Shown one piece after another: positions 34,513 to 46,309 of a stretch of 64,000 nucleotides of DNA. Source of the DNA: Annona cherimola. Its lineage: Eukaryota > Streptophyta > Magnoliopsida > Magnoliales > Annonaceae. The stretch covers positions 2,984,545 to 3,048,544 of the forward strand of contig CM059971.1 in assembly GCA_030490835.1 (NCBI GenBank). The letters are read 5' to 3'. A program made the position numbers and the translations under genes. Each line of letters starts with the position of its first letter. The first letter of the stretch is position 1. The notes under the pieces were generated by a model. That model made no database searches. It was given only the letters and a program-made list of their open reading frames with translations, and was not told the DNA's origin.

Positions 34513-36995
34513 TCAATGAGGAAAAGTATCTCTATCTCGGTAGCTAGTTCCATGGGCAACCTACAATTGAAAGGAAAATGAAAACTAGTGACATAGTGCC
34601 ACATAAATATTACCCAGAAACCCCCTTAAAACTTCCGTAGTGTCATTAGTCTCAAAAGAAATATACGGAGAGAAATAATTCACATTACCTGGGCATAACC
34701 GTCAGGATCAAGTGTAAAGATGCCTGTTGGTTCATACATATCAAGGGAAGTATTCGTGGGGACACCCCTAGTTCAATAAACCATCCAGAGTCAGCTAATA
34801 AAGCCAAATAATTTGAGGGTAGTAGCAAATGAACAAAAGGAAAAGAATAGTGCTCACAATATCCTCTCGGAGTATCCAAGATGCTCTGTGCCCATAGCAG
34901 CATGCAATCGCTGATTCTCAAGAATGCCCCTACTCAGTGGATGCCCCCTTGCCATCCTACGGCGAGGATCATGCAGAGCCAAGTCATTTGCAATGGTAAC
35001 ATTCCCTTCACAAATGCTTTCTTCATGAACGTTGCCTCCAACTATATTGTTAGGCTGTTGGACTATCCAGTCATCCTTTTTTGCAGCAACCACCTCTTCA
35101 AATGCCTTGCGGAGGGCACGCATTGCCACATGGTAAATATCTGCAGTCATTGCCCCTTCAGCTGCATATTTAAAGGCATGACGACAAATATCATCAAATC
35201 TAAATGTTCGAGAATCTTGGCAACCAGCTTGCATTTCAATGTCATCTTCATCAAATGGAACTCTACTCATGGCATTTTTTGTCCATCTCTTCACGATATA
35301 ATGAGGTGGGAGCAACATAACATTCTTGATAGAAAAGACTCTTAATATATGCCTGCAAAGAATTCCTGAATATTCAAACATCTGACAACTGCAACTTGCT
35401 TTCACTTCCAAAATATTTACAGTAACATTGTAGGCTGTATTCCCAACACCAAATTCTACTACTCTAAATGAGCTAATTGGATTCTCTTCCTTAATAACAT
35501 CCGCAATATGACGACTACTTTGGAATAACTGCTCTTGAAATTCTAAGAACAGTGGGCCTGTATAAATTTCTGCTGCTTGGTTTTCCATAGGCAATCCGGT
35601 CTTGAGAACTGGCTTCGCATCATTGATTTTAAGATCTGCTTCAAGTTCCTTAGCATATTGGCTTTCTATGGCTTTCTCGTATTGATTGATAAATTCTTGC
35701 ACGGAGGTGTGTGGACTGACATACCCATCAAAGTATGAGTGTATACTTCCCATTTGCAGGTCAGTAGACATATTTGCAATTGATGTATCTTGCAAGTACA
35801 CTTGGACCCATTGTTCACGGTTTCTGTATAACGCCTGAAGCCATTCATTCTCCCTAAGTTCATATTTCTCAATGAAAGACCACCAACATGATTCAAACTC
35901 ATCGGTTAACTCATTTAGGCTGATGCACTTGAAAAAATCTACAACAAAATCTTTATGCTTTTCATCTACATGACCAAGCCTTTCCTTGAATTCTCTTAAA
36001 ATATGCCACTTACAAAATCGGTGAACAGTTCTTGGAAATACCTTCGTAATTGCTGATCCTATGACAGGATCTTGGTCAGTAATTAATGCAACTGGGTGGT
36101 GGCCTGACATTGCTTCAAGCCAGGTGTTAAATAACCAAACAAATGAAGTTTCACTTTCATCCAGCATTAGAGCACAACCAAACAGCACAGGTTGCTTATG
36201 ATGGTTCACCCCTATGAATGAAGCAAATGGCATCCCATATCGGTTTGTCCTATAAGTAGTATCAAATGTAACCACATCACCAAAATGGTCATAAGACATC
36301 CTAGACCTAGCATCAACCCAAAAAAAATTGGTCATATGGTATTCATCATCAAGTTGCACTGCATAAAAGAAAGAAGGATTTTTTGCTTGAATACATTTGA
36401 AATAGTCCAAAAGATATTGACCATCTTTTCCAAGGGTTCTCCTCCGCAGGCTGGGAACATAATTTGGGTTTTTCACTGCATTAGATATACGCTTACGGGA
36501 CCTGAGGAGAGGAACCCTTCTTGGGGCCTCCAAATCATGGTTGTGTTCTTTCACAAATTTTATCACAACCCATTTGCCAGATTCCATCTTTTTGGCCTTA
36601 ATCATTGCCTTGCAGCCTTTTCTAGTATGCGCTCGCTTGCTAGTATGCTTCTTACGACGAAAACCCTCTTTGGAACAAACAAATTGCAAACCAATAGTTG
36701 TCCCATCCCGCATAGAACGGCGTCTCAAGTTTGCACGAACACTGAAACCAATACGCATAGCATATCCATAGTAGAAAGCTTTCACAGCCTCCTCAGAATC
36801 AAGTTCCATACCCTCATATGGTTCTGTAGGCTCTGCCAGCTCAGTTGGTAGTATTACCAGTGCATTTTCTGTTGCATCATCAGTCTCACGCACAGGAGCA
36901 TTTACATCCACTGTCATGCGACACTCTGTGTTGCTCTTTTCCAACGCTGTGCGAGATTCTTTCAGCGGGTTTCTTCGCCTTGTGCTGCGTTCCAT
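34513..36995 (-). CDS. FAR1-related sequence (FRS) protein, domesticated Mutator-like transposase
   Basis: Coding exons 36995-34858, 34767-34689 and 34560-34513 join to 754 residues. I start at the ATG of MERSTRRR, because an acceptor (ctgcag at 37014-37019) interrupts the frame just upstream. The first-exon frame reaches a TGA only by reading through a donor (ATT|gtgagc); splicing adds GVPTNTSLDMYEPTG and a short last exon ending DRDTFPH. Domains: FAR1 DNA-binding zinc finger (about 60-158; C107, C128, HNH 151-153), MULE transposase-like domain (about 240-420) with D245 (VVTFDTTYRTN) and D307 (ALITDQD), and a SWIM zinc finger (C535-C537, C547-H549). The position of the usual third acidic residue is Gly (MSTDLQMGSIHS, G416). 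FRS proteins are nuclear transcription regulators related to FHY3/FAR1 of light signalling; which paralogue this is cannot be told here. The last exon is the least certain part. Confidence 0.9.
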
Positions 36996-37013
36996 TCTGC
37001 TGTTAAGCAAGGC

Positions 37014-40000
37014 CTGCAGAACAGGAACACATCGGATAGGTAAGAAATGATGCACAGAAGTAGTTTATTGTTTATCCAAATTCATATAAATAATGGAAAA
37101 AGTTTATCATTCATGTATATTCATCTATACCCCATGATCATGAATATCCACTGATAACATCAAAGCAACATCCAGTTAAGCCCACAGCCAACACAACGCC
37201 TCCAAACAACTATTAAAAAAAAATAAAAAAATCCTTGTACACATATGACATATATCCGAATTGGTTGGAATGGAAAAGTGCCTCCAGAGTTGCACGTGTG
37301 TCCAGATTCCAATCAAATTGATGGGAAATCATATGGGACTTGTAAGACAGTCCACACTTTATGGGATGGATCATGGAATGCCACGTAACAAAAGAACAAA
37401 ACATACATAAAATGAGCATAGATGAAATGATAATTGAGGGATGGACAGGTGGCAACTTCCCTGATGTACGACAAGTTCACAAAATTGAACAAATGAAGTA
37501 GGTGTTTGGTTACAATTAAAACTTTTCAAATCAAAACTTTTTAAAACTTTTCACTCTCCACAATATCTTATTTTTAATTATTTTTTCACTTTTTTTATAC
37601 AATTACCTTCCTTTTTAACCATTTGTACACAACTACCCTTACAACTAACCTATCTATTTTAACTATATTATCTTTACTCCTCATCATTACCCTATCACAT
37701 TACATCATTTTCTTTCATTTTAAAAACTTTTACATAAAAAAATTTTCATCCGAAAGTTTTACCACTTCCCAAACACACTGAAAAAGTAAAAATTTTTGAA
37801 AGAAAGATGTAAGCCCTCTCGAGTCTCAATAGGAAAAAAGGAGAAGAAACACTTAGGATAAAGATAAACACCAGAAATCCTATGGGCGACCTGAAAAGAA
37901 TAAAACTAAACTAAAAAAGTGGTATACTCTGGAATCTGAATCACTGGAAGAGACAAAAGCAGAGGTGATTCCCAAAGCCCAAGCCACCAAAGGAAGGCTA
38001 AAACAGGGATTTAGAAGATTAGACTGTGTCTACATCAATTTCCAACCCTTCCAAACCACTCGGATAGTGTTCTTGCTCAAAATCACTTTCACTACCATCA
38101 GAATCCAATCTCAACACAGGGCATGTAAGATTTGAAACCTAAAAAGGGAACTGAGCCCTAACAATGCATTTACGTACTGCTGCATACTCAGATTAGATGA
38201 AAAACTGGATATTTTGGAGATAATTGTGACAGTATCTCCAAAATATTAGAATTTTTCTTGACGGGGAGATTTCTCCCGTTCTCCGTTGATAACATATCGC
38301 TAAGAATGGGGAAAAGAAATTTGTTGAAGTTTTCGAAATGTTTTGGCATACACTCGGTCAAGGGTAGTGCTCACATAATCCCAAGGCCAAGGAGAAATTT
38401 TGACCAAATAGTTCACCAAAAAGAGTGTACTTCTGCAAGGTGCACTGTAATAAATGAGAAGGCCAGTTGGATGCTGCATGCCAATGCAAAAAATTAACAA
38501 CTGTAATTATGCAATAGGAGAAATAAAATCAAGGGTAAGGGGCAGATCAATCTATGCAGAGTAAAAAATAAAAAAAAAAATACTATGTTTCACAAGCACA
38601 TACAAACACAGGTCCGGAAGGGAAGCTAAGCAGTCCTAGGGACAAAAAAATAGAAAAGGAAAGAGACAGAACAAAAAAGGAGACAGGAGGGTGGTAAAGA
38701 GAATGAGAGCAGTCAATAAGGGAAGGAAACCAATTGCATTGCCAAATAGACATGGACAATTCAACAGTCAACAAACCCCAAATGCTTCTTCTTAGCAAAC
38801 AACCACACCACACCATAGTCGTCTTCAAAAAATCTAGTATTTCTTTCCTATCTCTGCAAAACATGTTCTGAAAACCATCACGCAATTAATGCGGAAAGAA
38901 ACTTCAGAAAACTTGGCAAGAAACCATGATTGGCATTGGAAAATTCCGAAATGAAATTTCTAACGAAAAAAGTTGCATGGAAACTGAAAATAAAGCTGCG
39001 TCTCTTAAATTTAAATTGAAAATGTCATTACTGAGTTGATTACAATTGAACTAAGTCAAGCAATCAACTTAATGACCACAGATTATATTAATAATCTTGT
39101 TGAGTGCTAGATCCATGTGTAACAAGGTTCTGCTTGTGCTTTACATTTTTCTTTGGGAAGATCAAGTCTCATCATCAAGCCCTTATCCGTTGCCTTGTCA
39201 TTTGAAATTTGATGCATCATAGAGAATCTCCACAGCATTTGACACAAAAAAATCACTAAATGTTGGATAAAGTTCATGAAAATGAATTCCAATTGCCCAT
39301 ATGCCCAAAAAATTTCAACAAGAAAAAAGCTGATAAGCAGTGGAAAGTGGCAAACAACAACAACAAGACAAAAGGAGCATCTGCCACAAGATGACATATT
39401 TGATTTGTTTGATTCTGTTTAGCAACAAAACTGGGATACTCCATGTTCAATCCTTTTCACCAACAATCCTACATCATTTCTTCTATCAAATTGAAGACCA
39501 GAAAATTTACCTAAAACTAGCAGAGAATACAGTTCCCACGATGTTCTGTATAAACTCTTTTTTTACTTTTTTTTCCTTTTATTTCCCTTTTTGGGTAATT
39601 CATTCCAGAATTCTATGCATAAACCAGAAAGAACATAAAAGAAACTGCCAACCACTGTGAACAGCCAGTACCTTCGTATGCACATAGAGATATTAAATCC
39701 GCATAAATGAATGAAGTGTCAAATGGCTAAGATCAAGAGATTTAAAAGGGAAAAAAAAAAAAAAAACAGTAATCCATACACAGGAAAATGATAGAGAAAC
39801 GTGAAACTTTGCCCATATTCCCTCAGCAGCCAACTGTTCTCCAATAGCAGAACACTCAAGTTGGAGTTTGGCATTCCTATTCTCATCCCTCACCACTCGG
39901 TAAGACAATTGCTTTTACTCTTCATAGGAATGCACAGAATGCACCACTCACGTCATGATTCCAACAAAAGAAGTTTTTCTATGTATATACATAATATACA

Positions 40001-40215
40001 TATATATATATATGTATGTATATTATGTATATATATACAAAACCACATCATCCAAAATTCACTCAAAAGGAAACCATCGCAACTGAATAAAAAATACTAA
40101 TTAACCATTAATCAAACCAAAAAAACAGACTACGCGCTAGGTTTCAGGAATTTCATCTGTGCAATCCGAAGGAATTTACCGAAGCATCAACGGGCTAGGG
40201 TTTCGATAATTTACC
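37014..40215 (-). other. Inferred 5' UTR intron and leader exon edge of the FRS gene
   Basis: A donor GGCAAAG|gtaaat at 40215/40214 faces the acceptor ctgcag|GCCTT at 37014/37013, giving a roughly 3.2-kb leader intron. The DNA upstream (40216-40620) is GC-rich, as expected for a leader and core promoter. The intron holds a MITE (37500-37785), an A-run (about 39749-39767) and a TA-rich palindrome (about 39985-40038). Inference from splice signals only. Confidence 0.5.
37500..37785. mobile_element. Tourist-like MITE (FRS leader intron)
   Basis: Left end aggtgtttggttacaatt and right end taccacttcccaaacacact form the family TIRs. The interior has aaaacttttcactctccaca, caactaacctatctatttta and catcattaccctatcacatt. 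Confidence 0.75.
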
Positions 40216-40620
40216 TTTGCCTAGGGCAGGAAACCCGTAAAACGGATGGAAGAATGGATGCTTTCTAGACAAGCGTTCTATAAAGGCGTAATCAGCGGCC
40301 GACGATCGCACAGGACGAGACTGGCAATTTCGAAGGTCGAACAGGCAGAGAGGACACGCACTTCAATCGGCCGGGGAAGGCAGGGCATCAGGGATCGGCT
40401 GCGCAGGTGAGTAAATCAGGGCGGCGAGTAGTGCTCGGGACAGAAGTCGATCAGGAGGACAGCACAGGCCGGACATTGACCCGGCGGGGCAGAGGCGAGA
40501 AATCGAGCTAGTAGAGTGAGTGAGGAATGTGATACGCAGAACTGAAAACGGGCATCATAATCATCATCGTTAATAACAACAACGACAACAGGAACAACAG
40601 TCGTCGTCACCATCAATACA
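40216..40620 (-). promoter_or_regulatory. GC-rich probable leader exon and promoter of the FRS gene
   Basis: A clear rise in GC content between AT-rich flanks, located immediately upstream (minus strand) of the inferred donor at 40215. No TATA box was identified. An open frame at 40416-40616 has no recognisable domain. Confidence 0.4.
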
Positions 40621-40646
40621 TAGATTTTTGAAAAAACTAAACTTGT

Positions 40647-40918
40647 TGGTTGTGTTTGTCAAGTGACAAAAAATGTCAAGTCAATCTAAAATTTTTCACT
40701 TTCTATAATTATCATATTTTTTAATTATTTTTATATATTTTCCTGTATAACTACCCTACTTTTCAATCATTTCTATATAATTATCCATGTAACTAACCTA
40801 TCTATTTTAATTTTATCCTCTTTACTACTCATCATTATCCATGTCATATCACATCATTTGACAACTTTTACTCTCCAAAACTTTTCATCAAAAGTTTTAT
40901 TCATTACCAAACACACCC
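40647..40918. mobile_element. Tourist-like MITE
   Basis: Ends ggttgtgtttgtcaagtgac and ttaccaaacacaccc; interior aactaacctatctattttaa and tactcatcattatccatgtc. A second, more decayed copy follows directly (about 40960-41220, ending ccaaatatacttt). Confidence 0.75.
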
Positions 40919-41270
40919 TTAGATCATGCTCGGTGACAAGTGAACCGTTTAAAACGAAGGACATATTTTGATAAATATAAAACTTTTAAAATTGAAATTC
41001 TCAAAAACAAACTTTCACTCTAATTATTTTATTTTTAAATTAATTCTCCACGTTTTCTTATACAACTTCACTATTTTTCGATTATTTTTGTATATTTTCT
41101 GTGCAACTTACTTATCTATTTTAATTTTATTATTTTTACTTATCATTATTACTCATCTCATATCATATTATTTTTTTAATTTTAAAAACTTTTAAAATTT
41201 TATCATTTACCAAATATACTTTAAAACTCTTATATGCAACTATTCATACAACTAATACATCTATTTTAAC

Positions 41271-41547
41271 CAAGCGCAGGCGCCGTGGAATCCTGGCTGC
41301 GCTGTGGGTCATGGGTTTGAATCCCCATTTTGGGATTTTGGCCAGAAATGAGAAATAAGGAAACATTATTAGTGGGAGTTGTAGTCTCCCGTCTGGTTGA
41401 TTGTGAGAGTAGTGGTCTCCCGTTTGGTTGTTGGAAGTTGTGTCTTCTTAATTATTTGGTGGAGTAGTATCTCTAGATTTGTAAGAATATCTTAGGCCTT
41501 CAATGTAATATGTGTTGAGATGTATGTAAATATATTCAAATAAAAAA
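41271..41547 (+). mobile_element. tRNA-derived SINE, copy 1 (full length, 277 bp)
   Basis: Starts caagcgcaggcgccg, has a Pol III box B-like GGTTTGAATCC at 41314-41324, and ends in an A-rich tail after atgtgttgagatgtatgtaa. It is flanked by a perfect 17-bp duplication aatacatctattttaac (41254-41270 and 41548-41564). The body, with repeated ggagttgtagtctcc-type motifs, is shared with the SINEs at 48375 and 57072. Confidence 0.9.
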
Positions 41548-41564
41548 AATACATCTATTTTAAC

Positions 41565-42450
41565 TTAATTTTTTTTTTTACTTTTCGTCATTATCTCTCT
41601 CATATATCACGTTATTTTTTACTAATGAAATTTTTTTACAACAAATGCTTTTCAATAAAAAAAAATTTCTCACTTCTCAAATACACCTTCAAATAGATAT
41701 GGGATTTTTACAAAATTGAACTTTTAAATAATTTCTATATATTTATCTTTTGCTTTTTAATTTCTATATATTATTTTCATGATGCCAATGTTTATTTTAG
41801 GCATTGGTTATTTAAGAAATTTGTGTAATGTGACTAATTATGAGAATACTTTTAACCACGTAAGATGTATTCCTACACATGATTAGTTAAAGATAATAAA
41901 GATAATAGTTTGTTTACAATGATTAATTGCGTGAGACGTTCGTTAAGCCTTTAGATTCATAAAATATGGAGATTTTTATGAGCTCAATAAAATATAGTTG
42001 TATTTTCTAAAAAGAAAATGCAATAGTATTTAGAGTATGTTTGTTTAGATGACAATAGAAATGATGAAATAGAAATGCAAAAGTAAATACTCAATTTTCT
42101 TATTTTTCTATTTAAATCATTTTTTCATATTTCTACGTATAACTATCTTATCATATTTTTTTTATTCCCTATTTACAACTATTATACTCATTCTATTTTC
42201 ATTCTACTTGGAAATGCAAAAATGAATATCCAACCTTCTTACTTTTTTTTCTATTTAAATCATTTTCTTATATTTTTACATATAGCTATCTTATTTATGT
42301 TTTTTTACTCCCCGTTTCCAATTATTATCCTCATTCTATTTTCGTTTCTCATTCTCCACTCTCCTCGATAGACACACCGATTTTTTCTTTACTATTACTT
42401 TATCCGAATCCCGATCCTATGCTCCCGTCCGCACTCTCATCACCGTCCAT
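41565..42450. other. AT-rich non-coding stretch
   Basis: A further Tourist-like tail ends near 41690 (cacttctcaaatacacctt). A duplicated block is seen at about 42100-42190 and 42235-42330 (ttttctatttaaatcatttt, then atagctatcttat). No gene recognised. Confidence 0.45.
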
Positions 42451-43474
42451 TTTTGCGGGTGCGACAGGAGCCGTTGGATTTGGCTCTGGCGTCGAGGCAG
42501 GAGAAATTGCGGCAGGCCTCATGTCAGACCCCGCAGAAACGGCCCCTCCCTCGAACCTACTCGATCGACCGCATCCAGCTAATGTCGGACACAGGTGACG
42601 TCCTCTATCCTCTCCTTCCAATTGGTTGCTGTCAAAAGGAGCCGAAACCGGATTTTCACTGTCTCTCAGTTCCCATCATCTTCTCCACCTCGTGCCTCTT
42701 GTCATCCTTCCTCTCCATCACCGAACAGAAACCTGTCGTCGAGTTATCTCAAATCCAGCTTCTTTCTTCTCATAGATTACGACGATCAAGTCTAGCCAAT
42801 CAACAGTCCAGTATTGCCCCAAAATCCGACAACACCCACCTCTTCGCCCATCTCAAATCAAAGATCTGCAATGCCATGAGGAAGGCCGACCGCAGCTCAT
42901 CTCTGCCTCGACAGGCACCCATCTTCTTCCATTACAGCAAAGAAAAATCTATTACCGGCCCTAAGATTCTTCTGCTGCTTCCCTTTGACTCATACTGAGG
43001 AATTCATTCATGTTGTTTCAACAGCATAATTTGCCTAGTTCTCTAATATAATGGACTAAAATCATGGAAAATGCTGTTTTCTGTTTTTTTCAGATCTCCT
43101 CATGTAAACAGGCACTCTAAGTAGAATCACAAAATAGCAATTTAACAGTACCCTCAAATCCGTTGTTTCTCACTAGTTATTGACTCCCACGTCTTGTATT
43201 CTTATTTCTCAGCCACAATTTTAGCATAAGGTTTTTCTGTCAACCATTTCTTACATTGTAGTGACAGTTCGTCGGAGGAGGGAGTGCGGGAAACTGAGAG
43301 AGGTCGAAAGGGACTGGGAGAGTGATGCAGATTGGGACGGGCAGGATTTCGTTTGGAGTTACTCTTTTGTAAAAATGAAAACAACACTGACAAGAAAGAC
43401 GCCTTGCTCAAAATTTTCTGCCTCCACGCCAGAGCCGAATCCAACGGCTCCCGTCGCAGATCGCACCCGCAAAA
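42451..43474. mobile_element. 1-kb TIR element with GC-rich cargo
   Basis: The left end (42451-42500) and the right end (43418-43474, inverted) share ttttgcgggtgcga, ggagccgttggatt and ggctctggcgt, about 50 bp with few mismatches plus a 7-bp insertion on the right. The interior contains C/T- and G-rich sequence with open frames (for example 42453-42998 + and 43202-43444 -) that look like pieces of plant exons but match no family I recognise. Long TIRs with GC-rich cargo suggest a Mutator-like gene-capturing element, but no clean 9-bp TSD was found. Confidence 0.6.
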
Positions 43475-43489
43475 TATACCTATTTTTAA

Positions 43490-44125
43490 AAAAATTTAAA
43501 ATTAATAAAAACGCCACTAATTTTTAAAAATATGAAAAATATCTAAAAATGTCTAAAAATGGTAAAAATTGATATGCATGTTAAATACATTTAGATTAAC
43601 AATTGTGTAAAAAATTTTAAAAAATAAAAAAAATAGGTGTAGTATCCCCGGTTGCATTAAGACTCAATGCATAAGATTAGAGTCCCGCTTTATCTATATC
43701 ATATCCATTCTATTTTTGCGGACGTAATGGAATGCACTCGAGTGCATTTCACTTGTTTTTTTTAAAAATTTATACGATCGTTAATCTAGATATATTTAAT
43801 GTGTATATCAACTTTTACCATTTTTAGAGACTTTTTGATATTTATTTTTGATTTTTTAAAATTAGTGACTTTTTCGTAATTAAAAAAACCACTGATTTTT
43901 TATATTTATTTTCATGCACGAGAGTGTCTTTGAAAATATCATTAATTACGAAAAAGTCACTAATTTTAAAAAATAAAAAATATATAAAAGTTTCAGAAAC
44001 TAATAAAAATTAATATACATGTTAAATACATCTAGATTAAAAATTGTATAAAAACTTTGAAAAAATAAAAAAAATGGACTTTTGCTTCCGGATCACTAAA
44101 GCTCACTGCATCTAAGTGCACTATA
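43490..44125. mobile_element. Two foldback MITE sequences (one partial, one complete)
   Basis: About 43490-43640 is one arm, with ggtaaaaattgatatgcatg and ttaaatacatttagattaac. About 43726-44125 is a full foldback: tctagatatatttaatgtgt on the left pairs with atgttaaatacatctagatt on the right, and ctttttcgtaatta pairs with attacgaaaaagtcactaat around the centre. Confidence 0.65.
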
Positions 44126-44639
44126 TCACAGCTCTTATTTTTTAATTCCCATTTTTATTTCTTTTGGCGATTAAATGAATATCAAAATTTTGTAGAAAAA
44201 ATTATGCATTAATATTGTGCTTAAAATTTGCATATTGTGAGGGTTGTTGATGTAAATTATATATTTTTTGTTTACGAGAAATTAATGGAGAAAATATGCG
44301 CATGGGCGTCCGGCCACTGCAATTCTGCATTCATGAGACCGTCTTCGAACCGAGGCAAATGTGAATCATCCAAAAATTTAATAATTTTACTTTATTTCAA
44401 AAATCCTATAATACATGTTATTAAAAATCTAATTTAGACTTATTCGAAAATATACATAATTTTGACCGTTAATAATGAAAATCATATAGATCAGATATTA
44501 ATGTAATCTTAAACCGATAAAATAATAAAAAGTGTACAAGTAGTACAAATGATACTCCATCATAGAAGCCATTGGAGTCGTAACTCCTTTGCTGTATTGC
44601 ATTTGAGTGCCCATCAGAGTATCGAATATATATTTTTTT
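44126..44639. other. AT-rich non-coding stretch
   Basis: No gene or structured repeat recognised. Confidence 0.4.
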
Positions 44640-45040
44640 GAGATAATTTATATATATTCCCACATAGTTTGACGCTAATTGTAGATATAACCACGTAATT
44701 TCACGAAATGCATATTAACCCCACATTGTTTCACCAAAATTGCGTATTACTCCCACATCGTTAACAGCCGTTAATATCTGCCGTTATGTTTTCAAAAATG
44801 ATGAAAATGCCCTCATACATAGTTTCACGAATTGCATATTACCCCACATAGTTTCACCAAAAGTACATATTACTCCCCTGAAGATGAGGGCATTTTTGTC
44901 AGATATTAACGGCGATTAATGGCGTGAGGGTAATACGCAATTTTTGTGAAACTAAATGGGGGTAATATGCATTTCCTGAAACTATGTGGATATATCTGCA
45001 ATATCGGTAAAACTATATGAGTATATATGTAAATTACTAT
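44640..45040. mobile_element. Foldback MITE
   Basis: The left arm (gtagatataaccacgtaatt, ccgttaatatctgccgttat) is an imperfect inverted repeat of the right arm (gatattaacggcgattaatg, ctatgtggatatatctgcaa). Several near-identical blocks of the type catattacccccacatagtttcac are repeated inside the arms. Confidence 0.65.
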
Positions 45041-45057
45041 ATTTTTTGATTGGTTAA

Positions 45058-46240
45058 GAATGAGCCCGTCGAGTCCATGAAGAACCTCAACACCCAAGAA
45101 ATAGTTAAGGACTCCTAAGTCCTTGATGAATAGGCATTTTTGATAGGGCAGTAATGACCTGCTTGATGAATGATGGATATTGAGTCTATGCCAGTAATAA
45201 TAATATCATCTATATATGTCAGAACATATACCACAAATCCAAAGATTTGGAGTATGAAGAGAGAGTTATCAGACTTGTACCTGTGAAAACCCATCTGGAC
45301 TAGGGGTGTTAACGGATCAGGTTAGACGAGTTTGAGCCTAATCATAATCCTAATCCATTTAAAATATTTCAACCCTAATCCGTTTATTAACCCATTTACA
45401 ACCCATTTAATAAATGAGTTTGTGGGTTGCTAACGGGTTGTATGGTAAATAACATAAAAGCCTAGATTCTAGTAGATAATGATCTCGTAGAGAGAGACGA
45501 AATGGAAATAAGGCAGTAACGGAAAAATGGAATTATGATGGCAGTAAAAAAATGCAAATTAAGTGACTAGAGGAAGACTACGAGAGGAAAAATAACCAAG
45601 AGGTTTACATGTATATATATATATATATAACTTTAATGAATTAAGTGAGTTAAATGGGTTAAACGAATTAAATAGGTTGAACATATTATATGGGTTAAAT
45701 GAGTTACTAAACAGGTTGACGAGTTATAAAATCTCAACCCTAATTCATTTATTTAATTAAATGGTTAAACAGGTTGGCAGATCATAACCTTTTTATTTAA
45801 AAATTTCAACCCAAACCCATTTATAAATAGGTTGGACGAGCGGGTTGGCGAGTTGACCATGACCATTAAAAACCCCTAATCCGGCAAGATAATTTTTCGA
45901 CTCATTAGTCTGGGTGCCTGTTTGAAGTCATAGAGTGCCGTTTTTAGTTTGAAGATATGACTGGGGCGAGCTGGATCTTCAAAGCCCGCTGGTTGGCCCA
46001 TGAAAATTGAAAACTTCCTCCTCCAAAAGACCTTTAATAAAGTTTAAACTAATTCCTCACTCGTTATAATTTATAAAAACATGGTTTAAGGGTTTTACAG
46101 AATGGAGTGAGTTCCAGGCCTTCCTGGAATTGAGGGCGGTGGTGCAACTGTTGATGCAATGGTCAGTAGGATCTACGGATGCCATGAGAGCATCCGTAGT
46201 TCTTGACTGCCGAGAAGTCTGCCATGATTTTGAGACCATG
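45058..46240 (-). pseudogene. Ty1/copia polyprotein relic (reverse transcriptase), split by a hAT element
   Basis: On the minus strand, 46050-45879 encodes, across frameshifts, EEEVF, then GFEDPARPSHIFKLKTALY and FKQAPR, matching the copia RT region GFExPxxPxHVxKLKKALYGLKQAPR. The reading resumes at 45300-45058 with KSDNSLFI, then TYIDDIIITG (the copia YVDD box) and KDLGVLNYFLGVEVLHG. The hAT element at 45301-45878 sits between the halves. About 46057-46239 (MVSKSWQTSR to HVFINYNE) is minus-strand sequence just upstream that may be more of the same element. Several stops and frameshifts make it inactive. Confidence 0.8.
45301..45878. mobile_element. hAT-type MITE (578 bp) inserted in the copia relic
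   Basis: The ends TAGGGGTGTTAACGG and TTAAAAACCCCTA are inverted repeats of the TAGGGGTG hAT type. Sub-terminal repeats of gggttaaa/ggttgacgag kind fill the interior, with a TA run at 45616-45629. The flanks atctggac and atccggca agree at 5 of 8 positions, compatible with a decayed TSD. The interrupted copia frame independently proves insertion. Confidence 0.75.
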
Positions 46241-46309
46241 TTGTTTTTATATTGAATAATGTTTTGTGTTTAGTAAAGTGGTCTGATTGATATAATGAGA
46301 CCAGAGTTG

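Noticed and set aside
36285..36851. 188-codon plus-strand open frame opposite the FRS gene
   Set aside because: Antisense shadow of the FAR1 and MULE domains; no independent protein features.
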